Positions 1 to 6,369 are shown, counted from the first letter of the stretch. The stretch is 6,535 bases of DNA from Acidimicrobiia bacterium (GCA_016650415.1 JAENVU010000122.1:1-6535), one strand, 5' to 3'. Notes: a model not told the origin generated them from the letters alone. Made by a program: numbers and translations.

Positions 1-127
1 TCAGGAAGAGCGCGCCCCCGAGGACTACGACGGTGGCGACCACGATGGCGACCACGCGCGCCGGTGTCCCGAGACGCGCGGACGCGCGGGGCGCGGTTGG
101 TTCGGACACCATCGGTTCGTCGCTCAT
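1..127 (-). CDS. N-terminal fragment of a small membrane-anchored protein (cut by window edge)
   Basis: The ATG at 127 opens a frame that runs off the window at position 1, giving 42 codons. A good Shine-Dalgarno, GAGGGGA, lies 5 bases upstream, which supports this start. The visible protein has a short polar cytoplasmic-type N-terminus (MSDEPMVSEPTAPRAS), a few basic residues, and then a hydrophobic run of about 18 residues (VVAIVVATVVVLGGALFL). That run looks like a single transmembrane helix or uncleaved signal anchor. It lies 33 bases after the transglutaminase stop and on the same strand, so it is probably the fourth gene of the MoxR/DUF58/transglutaminase operon. The functional domain lies outside the window and the family cannot be named. 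The reading frame is well supported; any function would be a guess. Confidence 0.72.
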   Translation of the reverse strand, partial: MSDEPMVSEPTAPRASARLGTPARVVAIVVATVVVLGGALFL

Positions 128-132
128 TCCGT

Positions 133-139
133 TCCCCTC
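133..139 (-). promoter_or_regulatory. Ribosome binding site of the truncated membrane protein
   Basis: On the minus strand the sequence reads GAGGGGA, then 5 bases, then ATG at 127. This is the strongest Shine-Dalgarno in the left-hand operon. It decides the start of the truncated gene, because nothing comparable sits before other ATG or GTG codons nearby. Confidence 0.6.
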
Positions 140-160
140 ATCGGTTCGAGGGTAGGACGC

Positions 161-2284
161 TCAGCGACCCGACCTGGTTCCCGGCGCCCGGCCGCTCGGC
201 ACGAGGTCCTCCGGATGCCCACGCGTCGTCCACTCGGCTTCGATCGCGTCGAGGAGCGCGTCGACGGTGTCGCATTCGTCGGAGGTGGGGGGATCGGGCG
301 CGAACATGGCGGCGTCGATCGTCGCACCGGCGCGAGCGAGGTCGGTGGCGTGCTGATGGGCGATGCTGCCGAGCGCCCGCACGAAGTTCGGAGTGGTCTC
401 GCTCGGCGCGCGGGGTCGCCCGCGGCGAGTGCCGAGACGCTCGAGCCGAGCGAGACGGGTCGAGGCCCAGGATCGGGAGATCGCCACCCTGCGGGGACGG
501 CGACGGAGCTGGCGGACGGCGAGGACGAGCGTGATCAAGCCAGCGAGGATCGGAAGCGCCGCCAGGACATCGGTCGGAATGTGCAGCCGGGCGCTGAGGT
601 AGCTCAATGCCCCCGAGCCGGCCGCGTCGAGCTGGGAGTCACCCGCGAGCGGAACGTTGGCGGTGGGATCGAAGGTCTGCCATCCGATACCAGGAAAGTA
701 GACCTCGGCCCAGGCGTGGGCGTCGCTGGCCTTCACCTCGTACAGGCCGGTGAAGGGGTTGCGCTCGCCCGGTGCGTAGCCGACGCCGAGCCGCGCGGGG
801 ATCCCCAACTCGCGCAGCATCACGACGAGGGTGGTGCCGATCTGTTCGCAAAATCCCCGCCGGTCGACGAAGACGTACTGGTCCACCGCATCCGCGCCCT
901 TCGGCAAACGGGGGATGTCGAGGGAGTACTTGGTGTTCGCGGCGAGCCAGGCTTCGATGGCCAACACCTTGTCGTAGGTCGTCGGCGCGTTGGCGGTGAT
1001 CGTGTGGGCGAGGTCGCGCACTCGCTCGGTGGTGATCGGCCGGGCTGCGTAGGTGGTCGCGATGTCGAGGGGCAAAGTGTCGGGTCGCGGGGCGCGGAGC
1101 GTCGCCGCGGTCACGAGCGGTCGCTCGCTCACCACGGTGTAGATGGCGCCGGCATCGAGGCGAACACCGGCGCGCAGCGTGCCGTCGACGTTCTGGAAGA
1201 TCGATCGCTCGGGGAAGTACACCTTCCGCGCCTCGCTGGCCGCGAAGATCGAGTTCGGTCCGTTGACCTCGAGGTAGTAGGTCTGGGTCAGGTCGTCGAC
1301 ATCGACGGCCGTTTGCGTCGGCCCGTCCAGCGGCACCCGGGGCACGCCGATGGGCTCGCCGTTCCGGACGAGCCGCGGGGTGTCGTCGCTCAGGTGCCAC
1401 ACCCGGCCGTCCCATTGGTCGAAGGTCTGACCGCGCCAGAAGTCCGGTGACGACGCGCGCACTCGCATGACCAAGGTGTCGTCCGGACGGCCGCGCAACG
1501 ACGTGTCGAGCCGGTCGGAGAAGCCGAAGTACCCGAAGCTGGTCGCGCCGCTCTTGCTGCTGCCGTTGGACGATCCCGGGTCGCTCGGGCCGAGCGAGGG
1601 GTTGACGAGCGCGCCGTTCGAGCGCACCGGTGAATCGTTGGGGAGCTGGGCCGGGAATGTGATGGCCCGATTCGTGCCGGCAACGGGGACGACCATGAAC
1701 ACGGCGAATCCTACGGCCAGGACGACCACGAGTACACCCAACGGAACCAGCACCGAGGACCGGTCGAAGGTCGGGGCCGCGCGGCCGAGCGCGGGAAGTT
1801 CTTCGAGCTCGGCCCGGTACGCGAGGACCAGCGAGACGAGCGCGGCGAACGCCCAGATGACGAGCCAGGGCGCAATCGCCATGGAGATCGACAGCACTCC
1901 GGCGAGTGCCATCAGCACCAGGCTCGCGACCAGGAGGACGAGGAGGCCACGCCGGTTCGGCATGTCGAGCGCGTGGAGCACCAGCAACCAGAGGAATGAT
2001 TGCGCGAGCGGGATCTGCAAGGCCGCGAGATCGGTGACATGGCCGATCCGGCTCACGAACAGCACGAGGATCAGGATCGCGATGATCGATTGGAGCATCC
2101 GGAGCGGGAGCGGGCGGGTCGCGCGGACCCGGTAGCCGATGAAGCATGCGACCGGAAGACCGACAGTCGTGGCGATCCACAAGGACCCGGTCGCCGCGCC
2201 TTCCTGGAGCGCGGCGATCGCGGCGGCGACAACGGCGATGCAGGTTGCGATGCGGAGTTCGATGATGTCCTGCGGATCGGTCAT
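161..2284 (-). CDS. TgpA-type membrane-bound transglutaminase-like protein (DUF3488 + transglutaminase core)
   Basis: A 707-residue integral membrane protein with an external papain-like transglutaminase domain. The N-terminal 200 residues hold about six or seven hydrophobic segments (roughly 12-27, 33-53, 63-80, 96-106, 113-135, 136-155, 176-200), the layout of the TgpA/DUF3488 N-terminal region. A long soluble part (about 201-570) carries the transglutaminase core. The catalytic triad is visible: Cys479 in DRRGFCEQ, His523 in SDAHAWAEVYF and Asp539 in WQTFDPT. A final membrane helix at about 574-592 is followed by a basic stretch and a cytoplasmic tail (about 600-707) resembling DUF4129, with a TPNFVRAL segment. 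The intact triad suggests an active enzyme, either transamidase or peptidase; the substrate is unknown. The chosen start is the ATG at 2284, which overlaps the stop of the DUF58 gene as ATGA and implies translational coupling. The frame stays open upstream to 3106, but that part reads antisense-like Arg/Pro-rich sequence over the DUF58 gene and is not real. The family assignment is firm. Confidence 0.93.
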   Translation of the reverse strand: MTDPQDIIELRIATCIAVVAAAIAALQEGAATGSLWIATTVGLPVACFIGYRVRATRPLPLRMLQSIIAILILVLFVSRIGHVTDLAALQIPLAQSFLWLLVLHALDMPNRRGLLVLLVASLVLMALAGVLSISMAIAPWLVIWAFAALVSLVLAYRAELEELPALGRAAPTFDRSSVLVPLGVLVVVLAVGFAVFMVVPVAGTNRAITFPAQLPNDSPVRSNGALVNPSLGPSDPGSSNGSSKSGATSFGYFGFSDRLDTSLRGRPDDTLVMRVRASSPDFWRGQTFDQWDGRVWHLSDDTPRLVRNGEPIGVPRVPLDGPTQTAVDVDDLTQTYYLEVNGPNSIFAASEARKVYFPERSIFQNVDGTLRAGVRLDAGAIYTVVSERPLVTAATLRAPRPDTLPLDIATTYAARPITTERVRDLAHTITANAPTTYDKVLAIEAWLAANTKYSLDIPRLPKGADAVDQYVFVDRRGFCEQIGTTLVVMLRELGIPARLGVGYAPGERNPFTGLYEVKASDAHAWAEVYFPGIGWQTFDPTANVPLAGDSQLDAAGSGALSYLSARLHIPTDVLAALPILAGLITLVLAVRQLRRRPRRVAISRSWASTRLARLERLGTRRGRPRAPSETTPNFVRALGSIAHQHATDLARAGATIDAAMFAPDPPTSDECDTVDALLDAIEAEWTTRGHPEDLVPSGRAPGTRSGR

Positions 2285-3228
2285 GGAACCACCCCGCCGA
2301 GGTGGTGCACCGTCGCCCCGTGAGGGATCGATCCGCTCCCGGGCGGGCCCACGACCGCCCGGGCCAGCCGGCGACCGACGTGGAGTGCGCTCGGCACCGT
2401 ACCGAATCGAGGACCGTCGGCCTCGGCCGTCGCCAGATCGACGCGGGCACCATGGCGCAGCGCATCGTCGGCCATCCCCGCGGCGCGGGATGCGATGAGT
2501 TCCGGATCGGGTCCGCGCAGGTCGGCGATGATCACGACGTGGGGGCGGCGGGGCCCCTCGAGTTCGCGGATCATCACCGTGCCGGTGCGTGCGGTCGCGG
2601 GCCAGTGCACGGACCGAATGGGATCGCCGTCGACGTACTCGCGGACGCCCCGCGTGAGGTCGTTGCCGCCATTGGTGGTGGCCTCGGTGTCGGACGGCGT
2701 GAGGGTGTCGCCGATCACGATGGGGCACCGAGTGGGTTCCCGGCGCGGCGCGACGTCGATCGGGGCCGTGAGCGCGACGCGGAAACGTCGACGCCATCGG
2801 GCCAGGCCGAGCGGCGCGGCGGTGACGACCTCGACCCGAAGGTGGGTGAGGACTCCTCGGCGTTGCGGAGTCACGACGATTGGCCCGGTGCCGGGAGCGT
2901 CGACGCGTATCCAATCGGAATCGAAGGTGAGGATCTGGATCTTCACGGCCCGGCCGGTGACGCTCAGGGTGAGCGGGAGGGGTCGGCCGACGGTGGCATC
3001 GGCCGGACCGCGGGCCGCGATGGTCACCCGCGCCAGCACGAATGCCGGGAGCGCGGACCCGGTCAGGACGACCGCGATGATGCCGCAGAGCAGCACGATG
3101 TCCCACCCGGCGCCGGTCGTGCGGGCGACGATGAACAGGGCCAGGCCGATGAGTTCGAGGATCACCGCCGCCTTCGGCACGATGATCGGCCGCGGGAATC
3201 CACCCTGGGAGTCGGGGCCGGGCGTCAC
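2281..3228 (-). CDS. DUF58 domain membrane protein, MoxR partner
   Basis: A 315-residue protein with two N-terminal membrane helices (about 15-36 and 43-66), then a beta-rich region, then a DUF58 domain. The family signature is clear at residues 196-209 (REYVDGDPIRSVHW), followed by ATARTGTVMIRELE; characterised relatives usually read REYxPGDDxRxIxWxxTAR. DUF58 domains resemble von Willebrand A folds. The expected metal-site strand here is HVVIIADLRG (about 230-239), which lacks a DxSxS motif, so classical MIDAS metal binding is doubtful. The protein is somewhat shorter than many DUF58 proteins (about 380-430 residues). The start is a GTG at 3228, four bases after the MoxR stop, with no strong Shine-Dalgarno, which suggests coupled translation; a start slightly inside the frame cannot be excluded. 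It likely works with the MoxR ATPase on the inner face of the membrane. Its precise role is not known. Confidence 0.92.
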   Translation of the reverse strand: MTPGPDSQGGFPRPIIVPKAAVILELIGLALFIVARTTGAGWDIVLLCGIIAVVLTGSALPAFVLARVTIAARGPADATVGRPLPLTLSVTGRAVKIQILTFDSDWIRVDAPGTGPIVVTPQRRGVLTHLRVEVVTAAPLGLARWRRRFRVALTAPIDVAPRREPTRCPIVIGDTLTPSDTEATTNGGNDLTRGVREYVDGDPIRSVHWPATARTGTVMIRELEGPRRPHVVIIADLRGPDPELIASRAAGMADDALRHGARVDLATAEADGPRFGTVPSALHVGRRLARAVVGPPGSGSIPHGATVHHLGGVVP

Positions 3229-3232
3229 CGGG

Positions 3233-4198
3233 TCACGGGCGAGGGATGGGCACGGTCTGCAGCACCGAGTGCATCAAGGCACGCGCTTCCTCGAGGCGAC
3301 CGGGGTCGCGCAGGACGAGCCGGTGCGCGAGGACGGGAACGGCGAGCCGCGCGATGTCGTCGGGCACAACGTACGTGCGGCCTTCGAGGACCGCATGGGC
3401 CTGCGCGGCGTGCAACAACGCGAGCGACGCGCGCGGGCTCGCACCGATGGCGATGTTGCCGTTGGCGCGCGTCGCGTTGGCGATCGCAACCGTGTAATCG
3501 GCAACCTCGGGCGCGCAGTGGGTCGTCCGCACCGCCGCGATCGCTGCCGCGAGCTGGACCGGATCGGTCACCGGCTCGAGCTCGTTGAGTGCCGCGTCGC
3601 CGCCGGCGCCGAGCAGCAACTCTCGCTCGGTGCCCGCATCGGGCGCGCCGATCTCGGTGACGATCGTGAACCGGTCAAGCTGGCCTTCGACCAGCGGGAA
3701 TGTGCCTGCAGTCTCGAACGGGTTCTGCGTCGCGACCAGGAAGAACGGATCCGGAAGCGGGCGGGTGATGCCGTCGACCGTGATCTGGTGCTCTTCCATT
3801 GCTTCGAGCAAGGCCGACTGGGTCCGGGGAGTCGCGCGGTTCAGTTCGTCGACGAGCACGACGTTGGCGAAGAGCGGTCCGGGTCGGAACTCCCACTCGT
3901 TGCCCGCGAGATGGAAGATCGAGACGCCCGTGAGTTCGGAAGGCAGGAGGTCGGGCGTCGCCTGCACGCGCCGGAACGAACCGCCCGCAGCCCGCGCGAT
4001 GGTCTTCGCTAGGAGGGTCTTGCCGACGCCGGGGACGTCGTCGACGAGGAGGTGGCCGCCGGAGAGGAGGGCCACGGTCGCGAGACGGACCGGTTCGGGT
4101 TTGCCCCGCAAGACCTGGTTGAGCGCATGGCGCAGCGCGCCGGCGAGCTCGTGGGCCTCGGTGAGGTCGGCGCCGGGGCGCGCGTCGGTACGCATCAT
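3233..4198 (-). CDS. MoxR-family AAA+ ATPase
   Basis: A 321-residue cytoplasmic ATPase of the MoxR branch of AAA+ proteins. Walker A is VPGVGKT at 55-61 and Walker B is VVLVDELNRA at 113-122, a MoxR hallmark. Sensor 1 lies in LVATQNP at 154-160, followed by the family motif EGQLDRF at 171-177. The C-terminal third holds the AAA lid, including GASPRASLALL and VPDDIARLAVPVLAHRL. The length fits the family (about 310-340). MoxR ATPases are thought to remodel or assemble DUF58/VWA partner proteins, and the next gene is exactly such a partner. It is the first gene of the operon. The start is one of two adjacent ATG codons (4198 or 4195). No clear Shine-Dalgarno precedes either, so the exact start is uncertain by one codon. 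The family call is very secure, but the specific substrate is not known. Confidence 0.96.
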   Translation of the reverse strand: MMRTDARPGADLTEAHELAGALRHALNQVLRGKPEPVRLATVALLSGGHLLVDDVPGVGKTLLAKTIARAAGGSFRRVQATPDLLPSELTGVSIFHLAGNEWEFRPGPLFANVVLVDELNRATPRTQSALLEAMEEHQITVDGITRPLPDPFFLVATQNPFETAGTFPLVEGQLDRFTIVTEIGAPDAGTERELLLGAGGDAALNELEPVTDPVQLAAAIAAVRTTHCAPEVADYTVAIANATRANGNIAIGASPRASLALLHAAQAHAVLEGRTYVVPDDIARLAVPVLAHRLVLRDPGRLEEARALMHSVLQTVPIPRP

Positions 4199-4295
4199 GC
4201 GCCAGTTTGTCGGCCGGATCGGCCCGGCGCTTGACGCCCACGGTCCGATTTGTCAGGAGTTTCGCGGTTCGTGAGGGGCTCCTAGAGTGCCCCCC
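4199..4295. promoter_or_regulatory. Divergent promoter region between the moxR-type operon and the SnoaL-like gene
   Basis: These 97 bases are the only sequence between two genes transcribed away from each other, so promoters for both must lie here or in the adjoining coding ends. The plus-strand side has a convincing -10-like hexamer (listed separately). On the minus-strand side I see only a weak CAAACT (4204-4209) a few bases before the MoxR ATG, and no convincing -35 box or operator palindrome. Confidence 0.6.
4283..4288 (+). promoter_or_regulatory. Probable -10 element (TAGAGT) for a leaderless transcript
   Basis: TAGAGT matches the actinobacterial -10 pattern TAnnnT, and its last base lies 7 bases before the GTG at 4296. 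Transcription from it would start at or within a base or so of that GTG, giving a transcript without a 5' leader. No Shine-Dalgarno is present before the GTG, which agrees with this. No good -35 box is seen at 16-18 bases upstream, which is common for such promoters. Confidence 0.5.
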
Positions 4296-4718
4296 GTGAC
4301 GACACCTACAGAGAACAAAGCCCTGATCGAGCGATTCTGGGGAGATCTGGCCCGCCGGGACTTCGATGCCGTGGGCTCGTACTTCACGGCCGACGGTCAC
4401 TACACCGACGTGCCCGCCCCCGAAGAAGGGGCCTACGGGCCGGCCGAGGTCTCGGCGCGGCTCCGCCTCGGCCTCGAACCACTGGCGAAGTACGAGTTGC
4501 ACGACGGCCCGATCGTGGCCGATGGCGACATGGTCATCACCGAGCACAGTGAGTCCTGGTACTGGGAGAGCGGCGAGTCGGTGACCCTGCCGTTCGTGTC
4601 GGTCCACGAGATCCGCGACGGCCAGATCGTGCGCTGGCACGACTACTTCGATCTCAGCACGCTGCTCTCGGCCGCGCCCGAGGCGTGGATGACCCACATC
4701 ATGGTGGGCTACAAGTAG
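4296..4718 (+). CDS. NTF2-fold protein, SnoaL / limonene-epoxide-hydrolase-like
   Basis: A 140-residue cytoplasmic protein with the layout of the NTF2-like SnoaL/limonene-1,2-epoxide hydrolase (LEH) group. It has an N-terminal helix (ALIERFWGDLARRDF), a Phe-Thr-Ala-Asp-Gly turn with HYTDVP (29-40), and a C-terminal beta hairpin with HEIRDGQIVRWHDYFDL (104-120). The last motif closely resembles the WRDYFD strand of LEH enzymes, with Asp116 in the place of a catalytic Asp. LEH enzymes usually carry an Arg-x-Asp pair on the preceding strand. Here the equivalent stretch is TEHSESW (82-88), so Arg is replaced by His84 and Asp by Glu86, and epoxide hydrolysis cannot be assumed. Ligand binding or another small-molecule reaction is equally possible. 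The start chosen is GTG 4296, because a -10-like element sits just before it; an in-frame GTG at 4287 would overlap that element. DUF1697 follows after 10 bases, probably in the same transcript. Confidence 0.87.
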   Translation: MTTPTENKALIERFWGDLARRDFDAVGSYFTADGHYTDVPAPEEGAYGPAEVSARLRLGLEPLAKYELHDGPIVADGDMVITEHSESWYWESGESVTLPFVSVHEIRDGQIVRWHDYFDLSTLLSAAPEAWMTHIMVGYK

Positions 4719-4728
4719 GCGGCTGTCC

Positions 4729-5259
4729 GTGACCACCTACGTCGCGTTGCTGCGCGGGATCAACGTCGGTGGCCGCACCCTCAAGATGGATGCCTTGCGC
4801 ACGATCGCGGCGGGGTGCGGCTGTGCCGGCGTCCAGACCTACATCCAGAGCGGCAACGTGGTGTTCACGTCACGCAAGGGTGCGGCTCGGGTCGGCACCG
4901 AATTGCACGACGCGATTCTCGACGGCACCGGGATCGATACGACCGTCGTCGTGCGCACCGCGGCACAACTCCAGGGTGTGCTCGACGCGAATCCATGGCC
5001 GGACCGGGTCACGGACCCGACGAAGGTCTCGGTCGGCTTCCTCTACGACACCAGTCGCCCGACGCTCGACGCGGTTGATCCCGCGACCTACGCGCCGGAC
5101 GAAGTGGTCGTGGTCGGCATCGACGCGTACCTGTCGACGCCGAATGGCATGGGGAAGTCGAAGCTGGTCGAACCGATGATGAAACGGCTCGGGATTCAGG
5201 GCACGGTACGTAACTGGCGCACGGTCATGACGCTCGCCGAGATGGCCACGGCAGTGTGA
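4729..5259 (+). CDS. DUF1697 family protein
   Basis: A 176-residue soluble protein with the full set of DUF1697 landmarks. These are YVALLRGINVGG at 4-15, TYIQSGNVVF at 37-46, a strand-loop segment with YLSTPNGMGKSKL at 134-146, and the C-terminal TVRNWRTV at 159-166 followed by LAEMA. The length is normal for the family (about 175-180), with no sign of truncation. The start is the GTG at 4729, 10 bases after the upstream stop, with a weak Shine-Dalgarno-like AGGCGG at 4717-4722. DUF1697 proteins are widespread in bacteria, often as single genes beside metabolic genes. I know of no established biochemical activity, so none is assigned. It probably shares a promoter with the SnoaL-like gene and ends 11 bases before a converging gene. 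Confidence 0.93.
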   Translation: MTTYVALLRGINVGGRTLKMDALRTIAAGCGCAGVQTYIQSGNVVFTSRKGAARVGTELHDAILDGTGIDTTVVVRTAAQLQGVLDANPWPDRVTDPTKVSVGFLYDTSRPTLDAVDPATYAPDEVVVVGIDAYLSTPNGMGKSKLVEPMMKRLGIQGTVRNWRTVMTLAEMATAV

Positions 5260-5270
5260 GGGGAGCAGGT

Positions 5271-5765
5271 TCAGGCAGCCGCGAGCAGTTCGAGAACATG
5301 CTTGTCGGGGCCGCTCTGACGGGTCCAGCGCGCGACGGATGCATGGAGCTCGACTTCCTCGCCCGTCGATGAATCCTCGAGGTGCACGACGCGCGACAAC
5401 CCGAACTTCGTGATCTTCACGGCGGTGGTCGCACGGCCGAACGTGTGCACGATCCGGTCGTTCGTCGGCTCGGGGCCCCATTTCATGACGTAGATGTGCG
5501 CGTCGGTCACTGCGACGATGAGCTTCACGGTCACGCCCTGTGCGGCCGCGGCCGCCTTGACGGCGGTCCTCGAGGCGGCGACCGAGGCCGCGGCGTCGGC
5601 GGCACCGGGGAGCGACTCCGCGAGCAGGCCGCCCGCGGTGAGGCCCGCGGCTTGGGCGTACACGAGGTCCTGGAGCGCGAAGGTTCCGGCGGCGAGGACA
5701 CGCTCGTCCCCGAGGACCGCTTGCGCGTTCTGGATCAGACCCTGTTCGTCCGAAGTCTTTTGCAT
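5271..5765 (-). CDS. Uncharacterised protein, paralogue A (Ala-rich middle, beta-rich C-terminal half)
   Basis: A 164-residue protein of no family I recognise. Residues 9-28 hold a motif shared with the upstream neighbour (LIQNAQAVLGDERVL). Residues 35-77 are rich in Ala and Gly and moderately hydrophobic (AGLTAGGLLAE, then long Ala runs), possibly a membrane-associating or helical linker. Residues 79-164 form a beta-rich region (VKLIVAVTDAHIYVMKWG, then HTFGRATT, ending SGPDKHVLELL). The alternating strands recall small PH-like or lipid-binding domains, but that is an impression only. The ATG at 5765 is chosen because AGGAGA lies 7 bases upstream; a longer frame from GTG 5789 would swallow that site. 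It lies 46 bases downstream of its paralogue (6276-5812) in the same orientation, so the two are probably cotranscribed. There is no signal peptide and no catalytic motif. Confidence 0.86.
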   Translation of the reverse strand: MQKTSDEQGLIQNAQAVLGDERVLAAGTFALQDLVYAQAAGLTAGGLLAESLPGAADAAASVAASRTAVKAAAAAQGVTVKLIVAVTDAHIYVMKWGPEPTNDRIVHTFGRATTAVKITKFGLSRVVHLEDSSTGEEVELHASVARWTRQSGPDKHVLELLAAA

Positions 5766-5772
5766 CGTTCGA

Positions 5773-5778
5773 TCTCCT
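5773..5778 (-). promoter_or_regulatory. Ribosome binding site of paralogue A
   Basis: AGGAGA on the minus strand, 7 bases before the ATG at 5765. It fixes this start over the upstream in-frame GTG at 5789. Confidence 0.65.
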
Positions 5779-5803
5779 GTTCGGTTCACGTTGCCGTGGG
5801 GCG

Positions 5804-5820
5804 GTATCCGGTCAGGATAC
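5804..5820. repeat. Short perfect inverted repeat across the stop of paralogue B
   Basis: GTATCC (5804-5809) and GGATAC (5815-5820) are perfect inverted copies separated by five bases. The element spans the TGA of the upstream paralogue (5812-5814) and lies about 40 bases before the start of paralogue A. It has no following T-run on the minus strand, so a classical terminator is unlikely. It could be an operator, an RNA processing hairpin or chance. Confidence 0.4.
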
Positions 5821-6276
5821 GAGGGCTTCGATCACGCTCGCGTCGGGGCCGGACTGCTTGAGCATCCGGCCGGCGCTGCCTTCGAGCTTGATGTGGACTC
5901 CACTCTCTTTGTCGGCCAGCTTCAGGGAGCGGGAGACACCGACATGATGCGACGTGACCTTCGTGGTGGCGCGATCGAAGGTGTGTGCGATCCGATTCGG
6001 GTCGGCTGCCTCACCCCAGTTGATGACGTGGATGTGCTCATCGGTCACCGCGACGACCACCTTCATGGTCATGAGACCGTTCTTCGACTGGGACTTGTGC
6101 GCAAGCATCCCGCCGATGACCGCGCCGGTGACGCCACCGAGGATGTCGCCGTCGATCATGCCGTTGTTGACCGCGGGCCGGTTGAACACACCGGCCTGCC
6201 GCACGGTCTCGCCATCGCCGATGACTCCCTGCGCGTTGGCGATCAGGGCCGCCTCGTCGCCGTCGATCGTGCTCAT
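5812..6276 (-). CDS. Uncharacterised protein, paralogue B (glycine-zipper-like middle, beta-rich C-terminal half)
   Basis: A 154-residue protein clearly homologous to its downstream neighbour (5765-5271). It shares the N-terminal motif LIANAQGVIGD (11-21) and the whole C-terminal half (about 70-154: MKVVVAVTDEHIHVINWG, IAHTFDRATTKV, GVSRSLKL, KQSGPDASVIEAL). By hand, about 40 of 85 C-terminal positions are identical. The middle differs. Here it is short and Gly-rich (ILGGVTGAVIGGMLAH, 45-60), resembling a glycine zipper or short membrane-inserting helix, followed by a basic-polar KSQSK. The start ATG at 6276 has an excellent Shine-Dalgarno, GGAGGA, 4 bases upstream. There is no signal peptide and no recognisable enzyme motif. 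It is the first gene of the pair, so the promoter should lie between it and the tRNA-Ala gene. The family is unknown to me. Confidence 0.88.
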   Translation of the reverse strand: MSTIDGDEAALIANAQGVIGDGETVRQAGVFNRPAVNNGMIDGDILGGVTGAVIGGMLAHKSQSKNGLMTMKVVVAVTDEHIHVINWGEAADPNRIAHTFDRATTKVTSHHVGVSRSLKLADKESGVHIKLEGSAGRMLKQSGPDASVIEALVS

Positions 6277-6280
6277 CAGT

Positions 6281-6286
6281 TCCTCC
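6281..6286 (-). promoter_or_regulatory. Ribosome binding site of paralogue B
   Basis: GGAGGA on the minus strand, 4 bases before the ATG at 6276. It is the strongest Shine-Dalgarno in the window and suggests that this gene is well translated. Confidence 0.65.
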
Positions 6287-6363
6287 AGGGTCGTCGGACC
6301 CGGGATTTCGGCACCTCGCCGGCTCCGCTTGAGTCGGGACCAAAGTCCGTGAGGCGGTTCCTC

Positions 6364-6369
6364 TACGAT
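6364..6369 (+). promoter_or_regulatory. Candidate -10 element of the tRNA-Ala gene
   Basis: TACGAT fits the TAnnAT -10 pattern and ends 11 bases before the mature tRNA 5' end, leaving a leader of only about five bases. No clear -35 box sits at standard spacing. The short leader region repeats GGGGAC (6370-6375), the same hexamer that begins the tRNA (6381-6386). Confidence 0.45.

Noticed and set aside
215..1450. Long plus-strand open frame of 411 codons opposite the transglutaminase
   Set aside because: It is the antisense shadow of a high-GC gene: Gly/Arg/Val-rich composition with no domain, while the minus strand encodes a clear transglutaminase with an intact catalytic triad.
639..2465. 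608-codon minus-strand frame overlapping the transglutaminase
   Set aside because: An out-of-frame shadow with an Arg/Pro-rich translation and no membrane segments or motifs.
2285..3106. N-terminal extension of the transglutaminase frame by 274 residues
   Set aside because: The extension is Arg/His/Pro-rich and overlaps the DUF58 gene out of frame. The ATG at 2284, with its ATGA overlap, begins the recognisable membrane domain.
2302..4012. Long plus-strand open frames opposite the DUF58 and MoxR genes
   Set aside because: Arg/Gly/Asp-rich low-complexity translations without motifs, lying on the opposite strand of two well-recognised genes.
4231..4236. TTGACG as a -35 box for the SnoaL-like gene
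   Set aside because: It lies 46 bases before the TAGAGT hexamer, and no -10-like sequence occurs at normal spacing from it.
5766..5789. Alternative GTG start adding eight residues to paralogue A
   Set aside because: The added codons contain the Shine-Dalgarno AGGAGA itself, so the ATG at 5765 is the better start.
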